Shown piece by piece: positions 47,440-55,952 of a DNA stretch of 64,000 bases. This stretch comes from Deltaproteobacteria bacterium (lineage in GTDB: Bacteria; Desulfobacterota; Desulfobulbia; Desulfobulbales; JAGXFP01), in contig JAGVGT010000080.1 in NCBI GenBank assembly GCA_020056965.1, forward strand, positions 28,207 to 92,206. The letters are read 5' to 3'. Below the pieces are notes generated by a model. The model had not been told where the DNA came from and ran no database searches. It was given only the letters and a program-made list of their open reading frames with translations. Positions within the stretch are counted from its first letter, which is position 1, and every line of letters begins with the position of its first letter. A program made the position numbers and the translations under genes.

Positions 47440-48114
47440 GTGGCTGGAGAGGGCGCGGAGCGAAGGATCGGGGTTCTGGGCGGAACCTTCGATCCGGTCC
47501 ACCTGGGGCATTTGGCCGTGGCCCGTTTTGTCCTGGAACAGCTCGAATTAGACGAATTCCTCTTCATCCCCGCCGCCCGCCCGCCCCACAAACTGCATAC
47601 CAATATCTCCGCTTTTTCAGATCGCCTGGCGATGCTGCGGCTGGCCCTGGCGAAGGCGCCGGAGTTCAAGGTCTCCGACCTGGAGGCGGCCCGGCGAGGG
47701 CCGTCCTACTCGGTCGATACTCTGGAGGAATTGGGGTGTCAATACGGCCCCGGGGTGCGGCTGTTTTTCGTGATCGGATTGGATGCCTTCCTGGAGGTCG
47801 ATACTTGGAAGGATTTCGCTAGGCTGCCAAAGCTGGCTGACCTGGTGGTGATCAAGCGGGCCGCCTATCCGGTCGAACCGGTCGGCGCCGTGGTCGCCCG
47901 GCTAGGCGATTACCGTTATGATGCAGCGTCATCCGGCTGGAGCGCCCCGGGGTTGCCGGGCCGTATCTTTCTGCTCTCCATGCCGCCGGTGGAAATCTCC
48001 TCGACTATGATCAGACAGACCGCCGCAGCGGGGGGGGGCTTGGAATCATTGGTGGTGCCGGCTGTCGCCTCCTATATCACCGAGCACGGCCTGTATCGTA
48101 CAGAACAGCCTTAA
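47440..48114 (+). CDS. nadD: Nicotinate-nucleotide adenylyltransferase
   Basis: A 224-residue nucleotidyltransferase that makes deamido-NAD. The GGTFDPVHLGHL motif and the C-terminal ISSTMIRQ motif are present. The GTG at 47440 is preferred because GGAGG lies 8 bases before it and the protein then begins close to the catalytic strand; an ATG at 47416 would add eight residues. rsfS, often next, is not found here; the following sequence is a repeat. Confidence 0.93.
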   Translation: MAGEGAERRIGVLGGTFDPVHLGHLAVARFVLEQLELDEFLFIPAARPPHKLHTNISAFSDRLAMLRLALAKAPEFKVSDLEAARRGPSYSVDTLEELGCQYGPGVRLFFVIGLDAFLEVDTWKDFARLPKLADLVVIKRAAYPVEPVGAVVARLGDYRYDAASSGWSAPGLPGRIFLLSMPPVEISSTMIRQTAAAGGGLESLVVPAVASYITEHGLYRTEQP

Positions 48115-48127
48115 AATCTCGTCTGGT

Positions 48128-48216
48128 TAGCATAGCGTAACCCGATGTTTTTGCCTTGGTGTAGCTTCGGAAAATGTTGGGTTACGCAATGAAACCGCTA
48201 ACCCAACCTACGCTAC
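48128..48216. repeat. Compound palindromic repeat downstream of nadD
   Basis: GCGTAACCC (48135-48143) pairs with GGGTTACGC (48179-48187), and GTTGGGTTA pairs with TAACCCAAC (48199-48207). The second half matches the element between nifD and nifK at 1871-1914. It could form alternative hairpins after the nadD stop. Confidence 0.6.
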
Positions 48217-48262
48217 TGGTGGCGCAACCAGTGGTTCGTCCCTTAGCTGACCAGCGAGCAAA

Positions 48263-48751
48263 TCAGACATCATCACCTCGAGCGATGCTGCAGCAGCGCT
48301 CGAACTGCTCAGAATGAACAGCCAATTGAAGTGAAGCAACGGAACTGCTGCATAGCACGTATTCTGGATCCGTCTCGAAAACCATGACACCAGGTGCCTC
48401 GTTGATGACTCGAACACCATGTTCTTGGTGTACCCACTTAATCATGTCGCTGCTGAATCCACCACCCACGGGGGCACGTGCACCGAAGTCGACTCCGACT
48501 CTAAGACGTGCGAAGGTTCGTGCAAGCGCTCCGACGTACCGAGTTGCGGCAGCCCGGGCTGAATCCTCATCAGGCCAATTATCGCTCTTGAAGTAAAGAG
48601 TCTCAGCCTTGGAGAGTGGAATGTCACCACCGGAACTAAGGACTAGTGAAGGTTGCCCATCGCTGAATGACCACTCAAGCAAAGGCGATTCCACAATAAG
48701 GGCGGATGACCTTGCCTTGGGTAAACGAATCCGGAACGTGAACCGAGGCAT
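48263..48751 (-). CDS. Hypothetical protein
   Basis: A 162-residue predicted cytoplasmic protein that I do not recognise. It begins MPRFTFRIRLPKARSSAL and has mixed alpha/beta character (VASLQLAVHSEQFERCCSIA at the end), with no signal peptide or helix. The end looks abrupt and resembles proteins in which a longer helical domain follows, so a C-terminal truncation is possible. It stands alone between two repeat-bearing gaps, and its base composition is more AT-rich than the neighbours, which hints at acquisition. No good ribosome-binding site is seen. Confidence 0.5.
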   Translation of the reverse strand: MPRFTFRIRLPKARSSALIVESPLLEWSFSDGQPSLVLSSGGDIPLSKAETLYFKSDNWPDEDSARAAATRYVGALARTFARLRVGVDFGARAPVGGGFSSDMIKWVHQEHGVRVINEAPGVMVFETDPEYVLCSSSVASLQLAVHSEQFERCCSIARGDDV

Positions 48752-48858
48752 CTGACCTCATCTTGCTAACAATGATTTGAATGGTTCAGAAGCGCGGGTG
48801 AACCCGCTCAATTACCTAAATGGAACATTTGGCGGATATGAAGTAATGACCCTTACTA

Positions 48859-49623
48859 CTACAAAAACCCAGCCATAACCACGGTGATGTTGTCTCGCCC
48901 GCCCTTGGCGTTGGCGGCGTCGATCAGCTCTTGGCAGGCGGTGGCCAGATTGGCGTTATGCTTGACGATGTTGAGGATCTCCGGGTCGGAGAGCATGGTG
49001 TTGAGGCCGTCGGAACAGAGCAGCAGCTTGTCGCCTGGTTCCAGGGGCAGTTCGATGATGTCGGGGTTGACCCGCTCCCGGTAGCCCAGGGCCCGGGTGA
49101 TCATGTTGCGGATGGCCGATTCCTTGGCCTCCTCCCTGGTCATCAACCCTTCCCGGATCTGTTCCTCCACCAGGGAGTGGTCGGTGGTCAGCTGTTTCAG
49201 CTCGCCGTTGCGGACCAGATAGACCCGGCTGTCACCGACATGGGCGATGGACAACTTGGAGCAGTCGGGATCGGCCACCCAGGCGGCCACCACCGTGGTG
49301 CCCATGCCCTGCCATTCCTCGCGCTTGGTGGCCGAGTCGGAGATGACCTGGTTGGCCAGGATAATCGCGGAACTGAGCCGGTTGCCGGCCCGGGAAAAGC
49401 GGTTGTTGAAGCCGGTCAGGTAGGGCTCGTCGCTGCTGGCGGTGCGGCGGGTGTAGTCCATGATCAACTCAATGGCCATCCGGCTGGCCACCTCGCCGGC
49501 CGCATGGCCGCCCATGCCGTCGGCCACCACGAACAGGCGCAGGTCCCGGTCGATGCCGAAGTTGTCTTCGTTGTTCTGTCGCTTCCTGCCTACATCTGAC
49601 AGACCGTGGACTTGAAAATTCAC
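48859..49623 (-). CDS. PP2C-family protein phosphatase (Stp1-like)
   Basis: A 254-residue metal-dependent Ser/Thr phosphatase. The metal-binding motifs RQNNEDNFG, VVADGMGGHAAGE, HVGDSRVYLVR, LLLCSDGLN and GGRDNITVVM are all intact. The start is GTG at 49623, 9 bases after AAGGAGA. It is read after the CHASE2 kinase gene 50 bp upstream. The pair would provide reversible phosphorylation, the phosphatase counteracting the kinase. Confidence 0.95.
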   Translation of the reverse strand: MNFQVHGLSDVGRKRQNNEDNFGIDRDLRLFVVADGMGGHAAGEVASRMAIELIMDYTRRTASSDEPYLTGFNNRFSRAGNRLSSAIILANQVISDSATKREEWQGMGTTVVAAWVADPDCSKLSIAHVGDSRVYLVRNGELKQLTTDHSLVEEQIREGLMTREEAKESAIRNMITRALGYRERVNPDIIELPLEPGDKLLLCSDGLNTMLSDPEILNIVKHNANLATACQELIDAANAKGGRDNITVVMAGFL

Positions 49624-49673
49624 CCGTTGCTCTCCTTGGATGCTGATCTTGCCGATTCTCTAGGGAGACGGGG

Positions 49674-52202
49674 CTAGATTTTTTCCAGACACTGCTGGGC
49701 GGCGATGACGACCTCGCCGGCGTTACTGAAGCGTTCGGAGCGGCTCTTGGACATCATCTTGTTGATCAGCTCGGCGCAACAGTCCGGGGCGTCCGGCCGG
49801 ACTTCCTTGAGCGGCCGGAACTTGGCGCTGGCGATGTTATGCATGAGATTGCCGATGTTGTTGCTCTTGAAGGGTTTGTCCCCGGTCAGCAGTTCGTAGA
49901 ACACCGCCCCCAGCGAGAAGATGTCGGAGCTGCCGTCGAGTTTCTTGCCGAGCACCTGTTCCGGCGACATGTAATTGGGGGTGCCGAGGATGACCCCGGT
50001 CTGGGTGGAGTCGCCGCCGGTCAAACGGGCGATGCCGAAGTCGGTTACTTTGACGTGGCCCTTCTCGGTGAGCATGATGTTGGCCGGTTTGATGTCGCGG
50101 TGGATGACCTTGTGCTTGTGGGCGTAATCCAGGGCGAAGGCCACCCTGATGATGATGTTCAAGGCGATCTTGGGCGGCAGCAGATTTTCCTTGCGACAGT
50201 GGCTGGTCAGGTCGTGGCCGTCCAGATATTCCATGGCCATGTACGTGATGTCATAGTCCTCGCCGACATCGAAGATAGTGACGATGTTGGGGTGGCTGAG
50301 CCGGCCGGCCGCCTCGGCCTCCCGGAAGAAGCGCTCTTTGATTTCCTTGAGTTGGTCGCCGTCCACCTCGTCGTAGCGGAGGGTCTTGATGGCCACCTTG
50401 CGGTTGATCTTGGGGTCGAGGCCCAGGTAAACGGTGCCGATGGCGCCCTTGCCGATCTCCTTGATCACCTCGTAGCGGCCCAGGGTGGGGCGGGTCTTGC
50501 TGTCGCCGAAGATGACGGTGTTTTCGGCCCGGCCGCCGGTCGGGGTGGCGGCCAAGGACTTGCTTTCCGCCCGCCTGATCCGCCAGCGCCGGTCGTTGGC
50601 ATCCTTGAAGGAACCACCGGTCAGCAGATACTCGTAAACCGAAACCGCCTTGTTGAGCATCCTTTTGCGTTCAAAATCCAGCCCCAGATTATAGAGGGCC
50701 TCCTTGACCGACGGGTCATCCAGAGAGCATTTGCGGAGGCTGTCGAAGGCCATGTCCAGCAACCCCTGGCCCTGGAAGGAGAGGCCCAGCATCTTGTTCA
50801 TCTCGGTCTGCTCTTCCTTCTGCTTCCTGGGCGCGGCCAGAAAGCGGTTGACCTGCTGGAGAGAGAAACCCAGGACGACGGTCAGGGTCTGGGGCAGCAC
50901 ATAGAGCCAGAGACCGTTGTTCATGAACATGAACAGGGCCATGGCGTACCAGGTCACCAGAAAGCTGCTCAGGATCAGCAGCCCCATCTTGGCGCTCAGT
51001 TTACTGGAGAGGTAGAAGAGCAGGGCGCCGAAGTAGAGCAGGGCGGCAAATTCCAGGAACCATACCCAGCCCGGTCTTTGCAGGTAGCTGCTGTTGATGA
51101 TGTTCTCGAGGCTGTTGGCGCTGATCTCCACCGGGGTCATGTCGAGGCCCAGCGGGGTCTGGAAGGTGCGGGTCAGCTCGGGATCGGTGATGCCGATCAA
51201 TACCAGCTTACCCTCCAGAAGATCGGGGCTGATTCGCCCCTTGTCTACATCGACAAAGGAGTAGCGGTGGATAACCGTGGGATTAGAGTCGAAATCAATG
51301 CGCATCGCGCCGTTCTGGTCCACCGGAATCCGCTTGCCTTCAAACTGCACGGCCTTGGGGATGTCGTGGCTGGTGACCAGGGTGAGGTTGGAGAAATTCT
51401 TTTCCGTGTAGGCCATGCCCATCTGCAGGGCCAGGGAGGGGATGAGATTGGATTGGTAAGGGACCAGCAGGCGCTGGCGCCGCATGAGACCATCCGGGTC
51501 GGCCTGGTAGTCGATGTGGCCGATCCGATCGGACACCGTGGCTAGTTCTGCGAAGGTCGGGTAGATGTCGTGCGGACGGCTGCTGAGCTGGTTTACCAGC
51601 AGGGGATTGCGCAGGCTGATTAAAAAATTCCAGGCCGTCGGCACCGGCAGATCCAGGGCCAGGGCATTTTTGTTTAGCCAGGCCGGGAAAGGGGTCGGGG
51701 ATTCGGGTTTGTCGGCCCATTCGAAAGAGAGGGGCACGACCACGGTTTTGGCCGGTTTTACCGCCGCCGTCAGGATCGCGTCGGAGTTGATTTCTTGCTC
51801 GGTCTGTTGCAACAGATCGTCAATTCGCTTGTAGCTCGCATCACTCCTGGAGATCTTGCGGATGGTGGCGATCTGCTTTAAGGCGGGGTTGAGGTCCGCG
51901 GCCGGATAGAGCAGGTGCAGGCCGATGGCCTTGGCCTTGGCGGCGGAGATGGTGGTGATGGCCTTGGCCAGGTAGGAGCGGGGCCAGGGCCAAGGCCCCA
52001 GTTCCCGGAGGCTGCGGGAATCGATCTCGACGATGACCACCGGGCTGGGGGTATCGCGCTGGCGCATCCGCGAGAGGGTATCGCAGATCCCCCGCTCGGC
52101 CTCGTGCAAAGGAGAAGAACTCCACATTACGCCGACCAGGATGGCCAGGGCCAAGATCAGACTGATTGACCAGTTCGGGATGATGAGCGGTGGTTTATTC
52201 AT
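49674..52202 (-). CDS. CHASE2-domain serine/threonine protein kinase
   Basis: An 842-residue membrane receptor kinase. Helix 1 (about 10-31) is followed by a periplasmic CHASE2 sensor (about 35-370, with SPVVIVEIDSRSLRELGPWPW), then three helices (about 375-455), a TPR-like linker (about 480-545) and a Hanks-type kinase (about 573-838). Kinase motifs are intact: IGKGAIGTVYLG, VAIKTL, HRDIKPANIM, DFGIARL and GTPNYMSPEQV. The ligand is unknown. It is paired with the PP2C phosphatase downstream. Confidence 0.95.
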   Translation of the reverse strand: MNKPPLIIPNWSISLILALAILVGVMWSSSPLHEAERGICDTLSRMRQRDTPSPVVIVEIDSRSLRELGPWPWPRSYLAKAITTISAAKAKAIGLHLLYPAADLNPALKQIATIRKISRSDASYKRIDDLLQQTEQEINSDAILTAAVKPAKTVVVPLSFEWADKPESPTPFPAWLNKNALALDLPVPTAWNFLISLRNPLLVNQLSSRPHDIYPTFAELATVSDRIGHIDYQADPDGLMRRQRLLVPYQSNLIPSLALQMGMAYTEKNFSNLTLVTSHDIPKAVQFEGKRIPVDQNGAMRIDFDSNPTVIHRYSFVDVDKGRISPDLLEGKLVLIGITDPELTRTFQTPLGLDMTPVEISANSLENIINSSYLQRPGWVWFLEFAALLYFGALLFYLSSKLSAKMGLLILSSFLVTWYAMALFMFMNNGLWLYVLPQTLTVVLGFSLQQVNRFLAAPRKQKEEQTEMNKMLGLSFQGQGLLDMAFDSLRKCSLDDPSVKEALYNLGLDFERKRMLNKAVSVYEYLLTGGSFKDANDRRWRIRRAESKSLAATPTGGRAENTVIFGDSKTRPTLGRYEVIKEIGKGAIGTVYLGLDPKINRKVAIKTLRYDEVDGDQLKEIKERFFREAEAAGRLSHPNIVTIFDVGEDYDITYMAMEYLDGHDLTSHCRKENLLPPKIALNIIIRVAFALDYAHKHKVIHRDIKPANIMLTEKGHVKVTDFGIARLTGGDSTQTGVILGTPNYMSPEQVLGKKLDGSSDIFSLGAVFYELLTGDKPFKSNNIGNLMHNIASAKFRPLKEVRPDAPDCCAELINKMMSKSRSERFSNAGEVVIAAQQCLEKI

Positions 52203-52548
52203 TGCTGCCAGTGCCTCGTGTGCCCGGTATACCGTGGGTGGCCCGCCCCTCCGTTGGTCTGCTGCTCTTCTGTTAGCTGGTCAGGAGGGCGGCAAGGTTT
52301 CGGGTGCCATAACCGGGGCGATTTGTTAAGTTTCGGCATGGTAACATCTACGCGCCGTTCAGGCAAGAATGTCGTCCTTGCAGATAAGCGAATGCAATGA
52401 GACTTCGAAAAGCCGCGAGTATGATGGCCAGGGTGAGCTAACCGGTCAATTTATCTCTGGCTAAGTTAGTCGATTTTGGCGCTTGGCGAACTCGTCAGGG
52501 TTCCAGCCGGTGGCGGCGGTGTATTTAATTTCCTAAAGGAGGTGGCGG
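52203..52548. other. Divergent intergenic region kinase/outer-membrane protein
   Basis: This 346-bp gap contains the promoters of the kinase (minus) and the beta-barrel gene (plus). AAAGGAGGTGG lies just before the latter. No RNA gene or conserved operator was recognised. Confidence 0.4.
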
Positions 52549-53316
52549 ATGCAATTCCCGATTAAAATGTTGTTGCTGGCGGCGCTCTGTACCGGTTGGG
52601 CCCAACCAGCCTGGGCGCTGGGAGTTGAGGCGGCGGTTAATCTTTGGGCCCCGGAGGCGAGCGGCTCCTTCGGCTACCAACCCGTAGCCGCCGGCGATGG
52701 CTTTGATTTGGAGCACGATGGTGGTCTGGGGCGGGAGAACAATTGGGGCGGGCGCATCAAGGTGGATCTGCCGATTCTGCCCGACATTCTCTTCCAGGCG
52801 ACCCCCATGGCGTTTTCCGGAACGGGCAGCAAGGGTGATACCTTCAGTTTCGGCGGCCATACCTATACGGCCAACACCGCCTTGAATGCCAAGCTGGGCC
52901 TAAATCACTACGACCTGGGACTGATCTTCGGAGTCCCACTGCTGGAGACCGCCACCCTCAAGACCCTCAATATCGATTTCGGTCTGGTGGTCCGGCGTCA
53001 GGAGATCCGGGCCGAGTTGGCGCAACCGGCCACCGGCCAGTTTGTCCGGGTCGATGAAACCTACTACCTGCCCATGGGTTATCTGGCCGCCCAGGTCCGG
53101 GTGCTTAACAAACTGGCCCTGGAGGCCGAACTGCGTGGCCTCGCCTACAGCGACAACCATTACTACGATCTGGTCGGTCGAATCAGGTTTTATCTGCCGG
53201 GGCCGGTGTTTGTGGCCGGCGGCTGGCGCTACCAGGAGATTGAGTTGGATGAGGACGGTATTCGCGCCTCGGTTAAGTTCTCCGGGCCGTTTGCTGAAGT
53301 TGGGGTGGGGTTTTGA
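52549..53316 (+). CDS. TIGR04219 family outer-membrane beta-barrel protein
   Basis: A 255-residue protein with a signal peptide ending QPAWA. The mature protein begins LGVEAAVNLWAPEASGSFGY, the start of the TIGR04219 outer-membrane family, and ends with alternating strands (SGPFAEVGVGF) and a C-terminal Phe. The ATG at 52549 has AAAGGAGG upstream. It is not in an operon; the downstream sequence is degenerate hsdS material. The cargo or role is unknown. Confidence 0.85.
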   Translation: MQFPIKMLLLAALCTGWAQPAWALGVEAAVNLWAPEASGSFGYQPVAAGDGFDLEHDGGLGRENNWGGRIKVDLPILPDILFQATPMAFSGTGSKGDTFSFGGHTYTANTALNAKLGLNHYDLGLIFGVPLLETATLKTLNIDFGLVVRRQEIRAELAQPATGQFVRVDETYYLPMGYLAAQVRVLNKLALEAELRGLAYSDNHYYDLVGRIRFYLPGPVFVAGGWRYQEIELDEDGIRASVKFSGPFAEVGVGF

Positions 53317-53414
53317 GCCGCCATCTAAATTATGGATGAATGCAAATGGTTACTGAGTGTCATGATTCGGACAACCTACGCGCCGGCCAGGGCCAATCCA
53401 CTCACCAGCCCTGC

Positions 53415-53773
53415 CTGCTGGAAGCCGTGCTGCGCGACGCTCTGGCTCCGGTTCTGGAGGAAGCGATATAATGGGGAGCGGACGGCTCGGCGAGCCGTCC
53501 CTACCTTGTCGGCAACAGCGGGAATTTTGGGCAGGGACGGGTAGGGCGCTTTCGCCGAAAGCGCCGCATCTTCGCCAAGGTCGATGAACTGCTGGCCCTC
53601 TGCGACCAACTTGAGGTCCAATTCACCACCAGCCAGGCGGACAGCCGCCGCCGGCTCGAAGCCGGGTTGCGCGACGCCCCGGCGAGCCGTCCCTACCTTG
53701 GCGGCAGGATTTCGGAGGGCTTGGGTGGACGCTTTCGCCGAAAGCGCCGCATCGTCGCCAAGGTCGAATTCTT
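53415..53773 (+). pseudogene. Remnants of hsdS C-terminal coding sequence mixed with palindromes
   Basis: Three fragments on the plus strand encode pieces of a type I restriction specificity subunit: LLEAVLRDALAPVLEEAI with stop (53415-53471), then RRIFAKVDELLALCDQLEVQ and following SRRRLEAGLRDA (53562-53679), then RRKRRIVAKVEFL (53738-53773). They resemble the HsdS conserved-region helix RIVAKVDELMALCDQLE...SRRLLEAVLHEAL. No hsdM or hsdR is near. Palindromes (53480-53500; 53546-53566) interrupt them, and the segment CGCTTTCGCCGAAAGCGCC plus the next 18 bases recurs at 53547 and 53730. Confidence 0.6.
53480..53500. repeat. Palindrome GGACGGCTCG-G-CGAGCCGTCC
   Basis: A perfect 10-bp inverted repeat around one central base, followed by CTACCTTGTCGGC. 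A partial copy (CGGCGAGCCGTCCCTACC) lies at about 53680-53697. It sits directly after the first hsdS remnant. Confidence 0.7.
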
Positions 53774-53793
53774 GCCGGCCCGCCCGCTGCTCT

Positions 53794-54612
53794 TTAGCTC
53801 CGGGGTACCATGCCGCTGGAAAAAAGCACGCCCACGTCGAGGCGGATGCCCTGGGCGATCCGGAGCGCCGCCACTTCCCGCAGGTGTTCCTCCTTGAAGC
53901 GGGCCTGCTCTGGGGCGGAGAGCCGGTTCACCAACCGTCGGTACCCGGCGTTCCAGACGATCTCCCACCACTCTTCGGCGTCGGCCAGGTAATAGCCGAC
54001 GTCCTTGTCTTCCACCCGGATATCCGCGAGTCCCGCCTGTTCGAAGAGGCGGCGGCAGCCGTCCGCGTGAGCGATGCGCCGCCAGGGTTGCGGCGGGGTC
54101 TCGACCCCGTAGGCCTGCAAGCGGGCGATGAACAGCTCCTTCAGCGGGTGGAAATAGGACTCCTGGAAATTGGTGATCACCACTCGGCCGCCCGGTTTTA
54201 CCATGGTGGCCATGTGCGCCAACTGGCCTTCCATCTCCTCGACGAAAAAGATCCCGAAGGCGCAGACCGCCAGATCATAGCTCTGTTCCGGCAGGCCGAG
54301 CTGCTGCATGTCGCGTTCCAGGAATTCAATGTTGGCCAGGCCGCGCGCCGCCGCTTTCTCCTGGGCCCGGGCCAGCATGCCGGCGGAAAAATCCACCGCC
54401 GTGACCGTTCCCCGGGGCAACAGGGGCGCGATGGCCAGGGTGGCATGGCCGGTCCCGCAGGCGACGTCGAGGACCCGTTCATCCCCTCGCAGCGCCAGCA
54501 ACCGGGCCAGGTGGGCGGCGCTGGCGGGAAAAAAGCGGAGGGGGTCGGTATCGTAGCCAGCGGCAATGGTGTTGAAGGTTTCCTTGATGATCGTCTTCTG
54601 TTCTTCGTTCAT
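53794..54612 (-). CDS. Class I SAM-dependent methyltransferase (UbiE-like)
   Basis: A 272-residue methyltransferase. Motif I is VLDVACGTGHATLAI, motif II has VTAVDFSAGML, and the post-motif segment LAVCAFGIFFVEE and later MVKPGGRVVITNFQ follow the Methyltransf_11 pattern. The C-terminal half has aromatic residues (EEWWEIVWNAGYRR). The ATG at 54612 follows GGGAG; the frame is open upstream into a repeat, which argues against a longer start. The substrate is unknown; arsenite-, ubiquinone- or small-molecule-type methylation cannot be told apart. Confidence 0.85.
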   Translation of the reverse strand: MNEEQKTIIKETFNTIAAGYDTDPLRFFPASAAHLARLLALRGDERVLDVACGTGHATLAIAPLLPRGTVTAVDFSAGMLARAQEKAAARGLANIEFLERDMQQLGLPEQSYDLAVCAFGIFFVEEMEGQLAHMATMVKPGGRVVITNFQESYFHPLKELFIARLQAYGVETPPQPWRRIAHADGCRRLFEQAGLADIRVEDKDVGYYLADAEEWWEIVWNAGYRRLVNRLSAPEQARFKEEHLREVAALRIAQGIRLDVGVLFSSGMVPRS

Positions 54613-54665
54613 GGTTTTGCTCCCGCCCGCTCGCGACTTAGTGGCGTTACTTTCCCAACGGAAAA

Positions 54666-54819
54666 CCTGATTAGCGCCAATCTTCCGCAGAACACCAAAA
54701 GATGTCATTCCCGAGTCGCTTCTGATCGGGAATCCAGCTTCTCAGCCTGCAAAATCATGGATCCCCGATAAAAGCCTTCGGGGATGACGGGCTGTTGCGG
54801 AAGATTGGCGCTAATCAGG
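54666..54819. mobile_element. MITE-like element with perfect 24-bp terminal inverted repeats
   Basis: The left arm (54666-54689, starting CCTGATTAGCGCC) and right arm (54796-54819, ending GGCGCTAATCAGG) are perfectly complementary over 24 bases. The 106-bp interior has two hairpins of the GTCATTCCCGA/TCGGGAAT and ATCCCCGA/TCGGGGATGAC type. It codes for nothing and has the size and structure of a miniature inverted-repeat element or a nested repeat. Confidence 0.7.
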
Positions 54820-54826
54820 ACGGAAA

Positions 54827-54855
54827 AAGGCCCCCGGCGGTTGCCGAGGGCCTTT
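54827..54855. terminator. Bidirectional terminator between methyltransferase and galU
   Basis: AAGGCCC and CGGC pair with GCCG and GGGCCTT around a GGTT loop, with A runs before and a T-rich tail (CGATTTTTG) after. It would stop plus-strand transcription, and also minus-strand transcripts thanks to the AAAAA on the left. Confidence 0.65.
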
Positions 54856-55058
54856 CGATTTTTGTCTTGGTGGAGCTGAGGACTATCTAATCGCCTTGGT
54901 AAGTGCTTGAAGTAGTTGTATTTATATGTATGCTGAAAAAGCATATACCAACAAATATACCTGTCTTGTTCGCTAAGCAAATAATAACCAAACATTAATC
55001 TACCCTTCATTATCGGGGGATAAATATATAGCCTCAAGTAATTCAACGGGGGGCTGTT

Positions 55059-55952
55059 ATGAAAATTAGAAAAGCGGTTTTTCCAGTTGCGGGTTTGGGT
55101 ACCAGGTTTTTGCCGGCCACCAAGGCCATGCCTAAGGAAATGCTGCCGGTTGTGGACAAGCCAATCATCCAATATGCAGTGGAAGAGGCTTTTGCCGCCG
55201 GGATCGAGGAGATCATCTTTGTCACCGGCAAAGGCAAAAGCGCCCTCGAAGACCATTTTGACAGGTCCATCGTTCTGGAAGAAAGCCTACGTTTGCGCGG
55301 CGAGGCCAACCTGCTGCAGCAGATCAAGGCCTTGGTGCCGAAATCGGGGACCATTACCTATACCAGACAGGATCGTCCTCTCGGTCTGGGTCATGCCATC
55401 TGGTGTGCGCGAAACATCGTCGGAGACGAGCCCTTTGCCGTTCTGCTGGCGGATGATCTCATCCAATCTGATGTACCGGTGCTTTCCCAGATGATCCAGC
55501 AATTCGACCGTTTGCGGGCCTCAATCGTCGCGGTGATTGAGGTCGAAAGAAGTACGACCTCGCGGTATGGCATCCTTGAAATTGGTGAAGAGTTGGACCG
55601 GCTGGTCAGGATCAAAGGCCTGGTCGAAAAGCCCAAGCCGGAGGAGGCCCCATCCAATCTGGCCATTATCGGCCGGTATATACTGACGCCGAAAATATTT
55701 GAATTTCTTGGAAGGAAACAGGTTGGCGCCGGCAATGAAATTCAATTGACCGATGCCATGGCCATGCTGCTCGGGGTGCAGCCCGTGTTCGGGTACCGTT
55801 TCCAGGGACAGAGGTTCGATTGCGGGGACAAGGCCGGCTTTCAAATGGCCAACCTGGCTTTCGCCATGGATTGGCCGGATCTTCGTGAGAAGCTGCTGCC
55901 CTTCCTGCAGAAGATCGTTTCAGATGATGAGCTGAACGGACGGGTAAGATGA
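55059..55952 (+). CDS. galU: UTP-glucose-1-phosphate uridylyltransferase
   Basis: A 297-residue nucleotidyltransferase that makes UDP-glucose. [20 protein letters not shown] is the activation motif, and the [20 protein letters not shown] region and [10 protein letters not shown] complete the family pattern. It overlaps galE by four bases and opens the surface-polysaccharide cluster. Confidence 0.96.
   Translation: MKIRKAVFPVAGLGTRFLPATKAMPKEMLPVVDKPIIQYAVEEAFAAGIEEIIFVTGKGKSALEDHFDRSIVLEESLRLRGEANLLQQIKALVPKSGTITYTRQDRPLGLGHAIWCARNIVGDEPFAVLLADDLIQSDVPVLSQMIQQFDRLRASIVAVIEVERSTTSRYGILEIGEELDRLVRIKGLVEKPKPEEAPSNLAIIGRYILTPKIFEFLGRKQVGAGNEIQLTDAMAMLLGVQPVFGYRFQGQRFDCGDKAGFQMANLAFAMDWPDLREKLLPFLQKIVSDDELNGRVR

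Noticed and set aside
49839..51545. 568-codon plus-strand frame opposite the CHASE2 kinase
   Set aside because: It is antisense to a gene with complete kinase and sensor motifs, and its sequence is rich in Gly, Gln, His, Val and Asp without domains, typical of a GC-rich shadow.
54613..54708. N-terminal extension of the methyltransferase gene
   Set aside because: The open frame continues upstream into the inverted-repeat element, while the GGGAG before 54612 and the homology both support the shorter start.
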